Source: JBKPRX01 sp046734795 (GTDB lineage Bacteria > Actinomycetota > Thermoleophilia > Gaiellales > Gaiellaceae). Taken from it: a stretch of DNA of 7,699 nucleotides. The DNA lies in the NCBI GenBank assembly GCA_046734795.1, contig JBKPRX010000015.1, forward strand, positions 1 to 7,699, in the 5' to 3' direction. Below the pieces are notes generated by a model. The model was given only the letters and a program-made list of their open reading frames with translations. It ran no database searches and was not told where the DNA came from. The position numbers and the translations under genes were made by a program. Shown piece after piece: positions 5,651 to 7,699 of this stretch. Numbering within the stretch: the first letter of the stretch is position 1; each line of letters opens with the position of its first letter.

Positions 5651-6488
5651 GCTCGACGTAATCGCGCTGCCGCCGGGCTTTCCGCGCGACGTACGCGCGC
5701 TCGCGTGCGACTTCGACCGCACGCTCGTCGGCGAGGACGCCACGTGGCATCCGCGTACGCTCGCGGCACTTGCGGCTGCGCGCGAAGCCGGCCTCCACGT
5801 GATCGTCGTCACGGGGCGGATGTTTCGATCCGTTCGCCCGTACCTCGAGCAGGCCGGCCTGCCGGACCCCGTCGTCTGCTACCAGGGCGCCGTCGTCGCC
5901 GACCCCGTGAGCGGCGACTTTCTCCGTCACGTGCCAATCGCCCGCCAGATCGCACTGGAAGCGATCGACGCCGTCGAAGCGGCGGGTTTCCATCTCAACT
6001 GCTACGTCGACGATCTGCTCTACGTCGCGCAGGTGACGCCCGAGGCGCGCGCCTATGCCGACTTTCAGCACCTCGAGATCCATGCGGTCGGAAACCTGCG
6101 CGAGTGGCTTCACGCAGATCCCACCAAGCTCGTCGCCGTCGGCGACCCGCACGCGCTCGACGAGCTCGAGGCGGAGCTCAGGCCGCGGTTCGAACGCCGC
6201 TTGTACATCTCGAAGTCGCTGCCGTTCTTCCTCGAGTTCGCGAGTCCGGACGTGAGCAAGGGCTCGGGCCTCGAGTTCGTCGCTCAACGAGTGGGCTTCT
6301 CGAGCACGGAGACGGTCGGCTTCGGCGACGGCGAGAACGACGTCGAGCTCCTCGAATGGTGCAGCTACGGAGTCGCCGTCGCGAATGCGCACGAGCGTGT
6401 GCTCGCAATCGCGGACTTCGTCGCGCCGTCCTGCAACGACGAAGGCGTAGCGCAAGTCATCGAAGCCTTCCTAGACTCCCGCGAGTGA
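5640..6488 (+). CDS. HAD-superfamily hydrolase, Cof-type (class IIB) phosphatase
   Basis: A predicted cytoplasmic phosphatase of about 282 residues. Counting from CTG 5640, HAD motif I is DFDRT with nucleophile Asp24 and Asp26. Motif II is VVTGR with Thr58, motif III is Lys207 in DVSKGSGLEF, and motif IV is GDGEND with Asp230 and Asp234. The large insert between motifs II and III is the C2 cap of Cof-type enzymes, which usually dephosphorylate sugar phosphates or other small metabolites; the substrate is unknown. The frame has no ATG, GTG or TTG between its upstream stop (5571) and the catalytic motif; the first GTG (5799) lies inside motif II. CTG 5640, preceded by GGGACAGA, gives MARKLDVIALPPGF and overlaps the cytochrome stop by 11 bases. 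CTG 5667 is the alternative. The TGA stop overlaps the serS GTG. Function is firm at family level; the start is uncertain. Confidence 0.88.
   Translation: MARKLDVIALPPGFPRDVRALACDFDRTLVGEDATWHPRTLAALAAAREAGLHVIVVTGRMFRSVRPYLEQAGLPDPVVCYQGAVVADPVSGDFLRHVPIARQIALEAIDAVEAAGFHLNCYVDDLLYVAQVTPEARAYADFQHLEIHAVGNLREWLHADPTKLVAVGDPHALDELEAELRPRFERRLYISKSLPFFLEFASPDVSKGSGLEFVAQRVGFSSTETVGFGDGENDVELLEWCSYGVAVANAHERVLAIADFVAPSCNDEGVAQVIEAFLDSRE
6472..6477 (+). promoter_or_regulatory. Candidate internal leaderless -10 box before serS
   Basis: TAGACT lies inside the end of the HAD gene, 7 bases before the serS GTG at 6485. It is the same hexamer found before the cytochrome c start. Together with the lack of a clear ribosome-binding site it suggests serS can be transcribed on its own as a leaderless message. 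Confidence 0.38.
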
Positions 6489-7678
6489 TCGACGCGCGCG
6501 CCGCCCGTAACGACCCCTACGCCTGGCGCGCCGCACTCGCGCGAAAGGACGCCGCAGAAGCATTCGACGCCTGGCTCGCCGCGGACGAGCGCTGGCGCGA
6601 GCTCGTGCCGCGCGTCGACGAGCTGCGTGCGCGCACGAAGCTGAAGGGCAAGCCGAGGCCCGAGCAGCTCGAGGAGCTCCGCGGCGTCAAGGACGAGCTT
6701 CAACGTCTCGAGGATGAGCTCGCCGCCGCGGAAGCCGCACGCGACGAGGCGCTGGCGCAGGTTCCGAACCCGCCGGACCCGGATGCGCCGGACGGCGACA
6801 CCGACGAAGACGCCGTCGAGCTCCGGCGTTGGGGTAAGCCCCCGCAGCTCGCCGAGGCGAAGGAGCACACGGAGATCGGCCGCTTCGACATGGAGCGCGC
6901 AGCACGCGTATCGGGCTCGCGGTTCGGCTACCTCGTCGGCGACACGGCGCTCCTCGCGCTCGCGGTGTATCGCTACGCGCTCGACGTCGCTGGCCGCGAG
7001 GGCTTCGTGCCGGTGATTCCGCCGGTGCTCGTGCGCGACGAGGCGATGTACGGCACCGGGTTCTTCCCCACCGAGCGCTCGAACATCTACGCGATCGAGT
7101 CCGACGACCTCTACCTCACCGGCACCTCGGAGGTCGCGCTCGCCGGTCTGCACATGAGCGAGGTGCTCGACGAGCTGCCGCTTCGTTACGCCGGCATCTC
7201 GACGAACTTCCGCCGCGAGGCGGGCGCGGCCGGCAAGGACACGCGCGGGATGTTCCGCGTCCATCAGTTCAACAAGGTCGAGATGTTCGTCTTCTGCGAG
7301 CCCGATGCATCACGCGACGAGCATCAGCGCTTGCTCGCGCTCGAAGAGCGAATCCTGCAAGGGCTCGATATTCCATATCGCGTCGTCGACGTTGCCGCCG
7401 GCGATCTCGGCGCGTCCGCGACGCGGAAGTTCGACTGCGAAGGCTGGTTCCCGAGCCAGGAGCGCTACCGCGAGCTGACCTCGACATCGAATACGACGGA
7501 CTTCCAGGCGCGGCGCCTTGGCATTCGTCATCGCGTTGGCAAGAACCTCGAGCCCGTCCACACGCTCAACGGCACCGCGATCACGGACCGCGCGGTGCTC
7601 GCACTCCTCGAGAACTTCCAGGGCGATGTGCCCGAGGTCTTGCACGCCTACGGCGCGCCTGTCCGGATCGAGCGCTAG
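6485..7678 (+). CDS. serS: Seryl-tRNA synthetase
   Basis: A 397-residue class II aminoacyl-tRNA synthetase that charges tRNA-Ser with serine. Residues 1-95 form the N-terminal long antiparallel coiled-coil arm that grips tRNA-Ser, beginning VIDARAARNDP and followed by the characteristic VPNPPDPDAPDG and RRWGKPP hinge. The catalytic domain shows motif 1 around GFVPVIPPVLVRDEAMYGTGFFP (173-195), the serine-binding TSE loop (214-216), motif 2 with FRREAG...GKDTRGMFRVHQFNKVE (242-266), and motif 3 LNGTAITDRAVLALLENFQ with Arg369. Length is slightly short for the family (about 420) through a trimmed loop after motif 3. The frame runs open far upstream, but GTG 6485 starts at the conserved N-terminus and overlaps the HAD stop as GTGA. 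Coupled to the HAD gene, with a possible extra promoter inside it. Confidence 0.97.
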   Translation: MIDARAARNDPYAWRAALARKDAAEAFDAWLAADERWRELVPRVDELRARTKLKGKPRPEQLEELRGVKDELQRLEDELAAAEAARDEALAQVPNPPDPDAPDGDTDEDAVELRRWGKPPQLAEAKEHTEIGRFDMERAARVSGSRFGYLVGDTALLALAVYRYALDVAGREGFVPVIPPVLVRDEAMYGTGFFPTERSNIYAIESDDLYLTGTSEVALAGLHMSEVLDELPLRYAGISTNFRREAGAAGKDTRGMFRVHQFNKVEMFVFCEPDASRDEHQRLLALEERILQGLDIPYRVVDVAAGDLGASATRKFDCEGWFPSQERYRELTSTSNTTDFQARRLGIRHRVGKNLEPVHTLNGTAITDRAVLALLENFQGDVPEVLHAYGAPVRIER

Positions 7679-7683
7679 TCGTC

Positions 7684-7699
7684 TACTGTCCGAAGCGTG
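7684..7699 (+). promoter_or_regulatory. Candidate leaderless promoter and start codon of the next gene
   Basis: Just after the serS stop, TACTGT (7684-7689) is followed by 7 bases and GTG at 7697-7699, the last three bases of the window. The spacing matches that of the other candidate leaderless starts here, so a + strand gene probably begins at 7697. Nothing of its product can be seen. Confidence 0.35.

Noticed and set aside
5541..6455. A 304-codon open frame on the - strand opposite the HAD gene.
   Set aside because: Antisense shadow; the + strand has all four HAD motifs in order.
5705..6484. The serS frame stays open 260 codons upstream, which would give a 657-residue fusion protein.
   Set aside because: The extra part is an Arg-rich shadow of the HAD gene. 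SerRS homology starts at GTG 6485.
6365..7264. A 299-codon open frame on the - strand opposite serS.
   Set aside because: Antisense to unmistakable SerRS motifs, with no domain of its own.
7679..7699. Possible start of a tRNA gene after serS.
   Set aside because: Only 21 bases are visible and no tRNA arm can be recognised; the TACTGT-7-GTG pattern fits a protein start better.

Overview
This GC-rich window is densely coding and reads as chromosomal DNA from a high-GC actinobacterium, probably a deep lineage such as Thermoleophilia/Gaiellales. That placement is an inference. It rests on the actinobacterial flavour of the PspA, metallo-hydrolase and seryl-tRNA synthetase proteins, the PspAB/HtpX pairing, frequent GTG starts, and -10 boxes set right against start codons. 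I see no mobile element, CRISPR array, rRNA or tRNA, and no gap between genes longer than about 100 bases.

Layout. The tail of an unrecognised + strand gene (1-201) is followed by a predicted secreted lipoprotein (273-812). This converges on a metallo-beta-lactamase-fold hydrolase on the - strand (861-1511), with a strong hairpin between the two. The hydrolase diverges from pspA (1549-2301), and the two appear to share one overlapping -10 region. A DUF1330 gene (2301-2594) overlaps the pspA stop. A secreted CHRD-domain protein (2687-3154) follows and ends at a GC-rich hairpin. Converging from the other side are pspAB (3209-3778), htpX (3782-4702) and a SnoaL/NTF2-like protein (4753-5175), all on the - strand. 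A 46-base divergent spacer then leads into a + strand block: a lipoprotein cytochrome c (5222-5650), a HAD-family phosphatase (5640-6488) and serS (6485-7678), each overlapping the next.

How they fit together. The middle of the window is a membrane-stress (phage-shock-like) module: PspA, HtpX and PspAB, but in two convergent transcription units, with a DUF1330 protein directly after pspA. The cytochrome/HAD/serS block looks like a compact housekeeping unit.

Most notable signals. (1) A TAnnnT box lies exactly 7 or 8 bases before the start codon at six places, including the last three bases of the window, which suggests widespread leaderless transcription. (2) pspA and the divergent hydrolase appear to use overlapping, inverted -10 elements. 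(3) The HAD gene has no ATG, GTG or TTG ahead of its catalytic motif, and CTG is the best start candidate. I found no convincing wholly new system; the interest lies in expression signals and gene arrangement.
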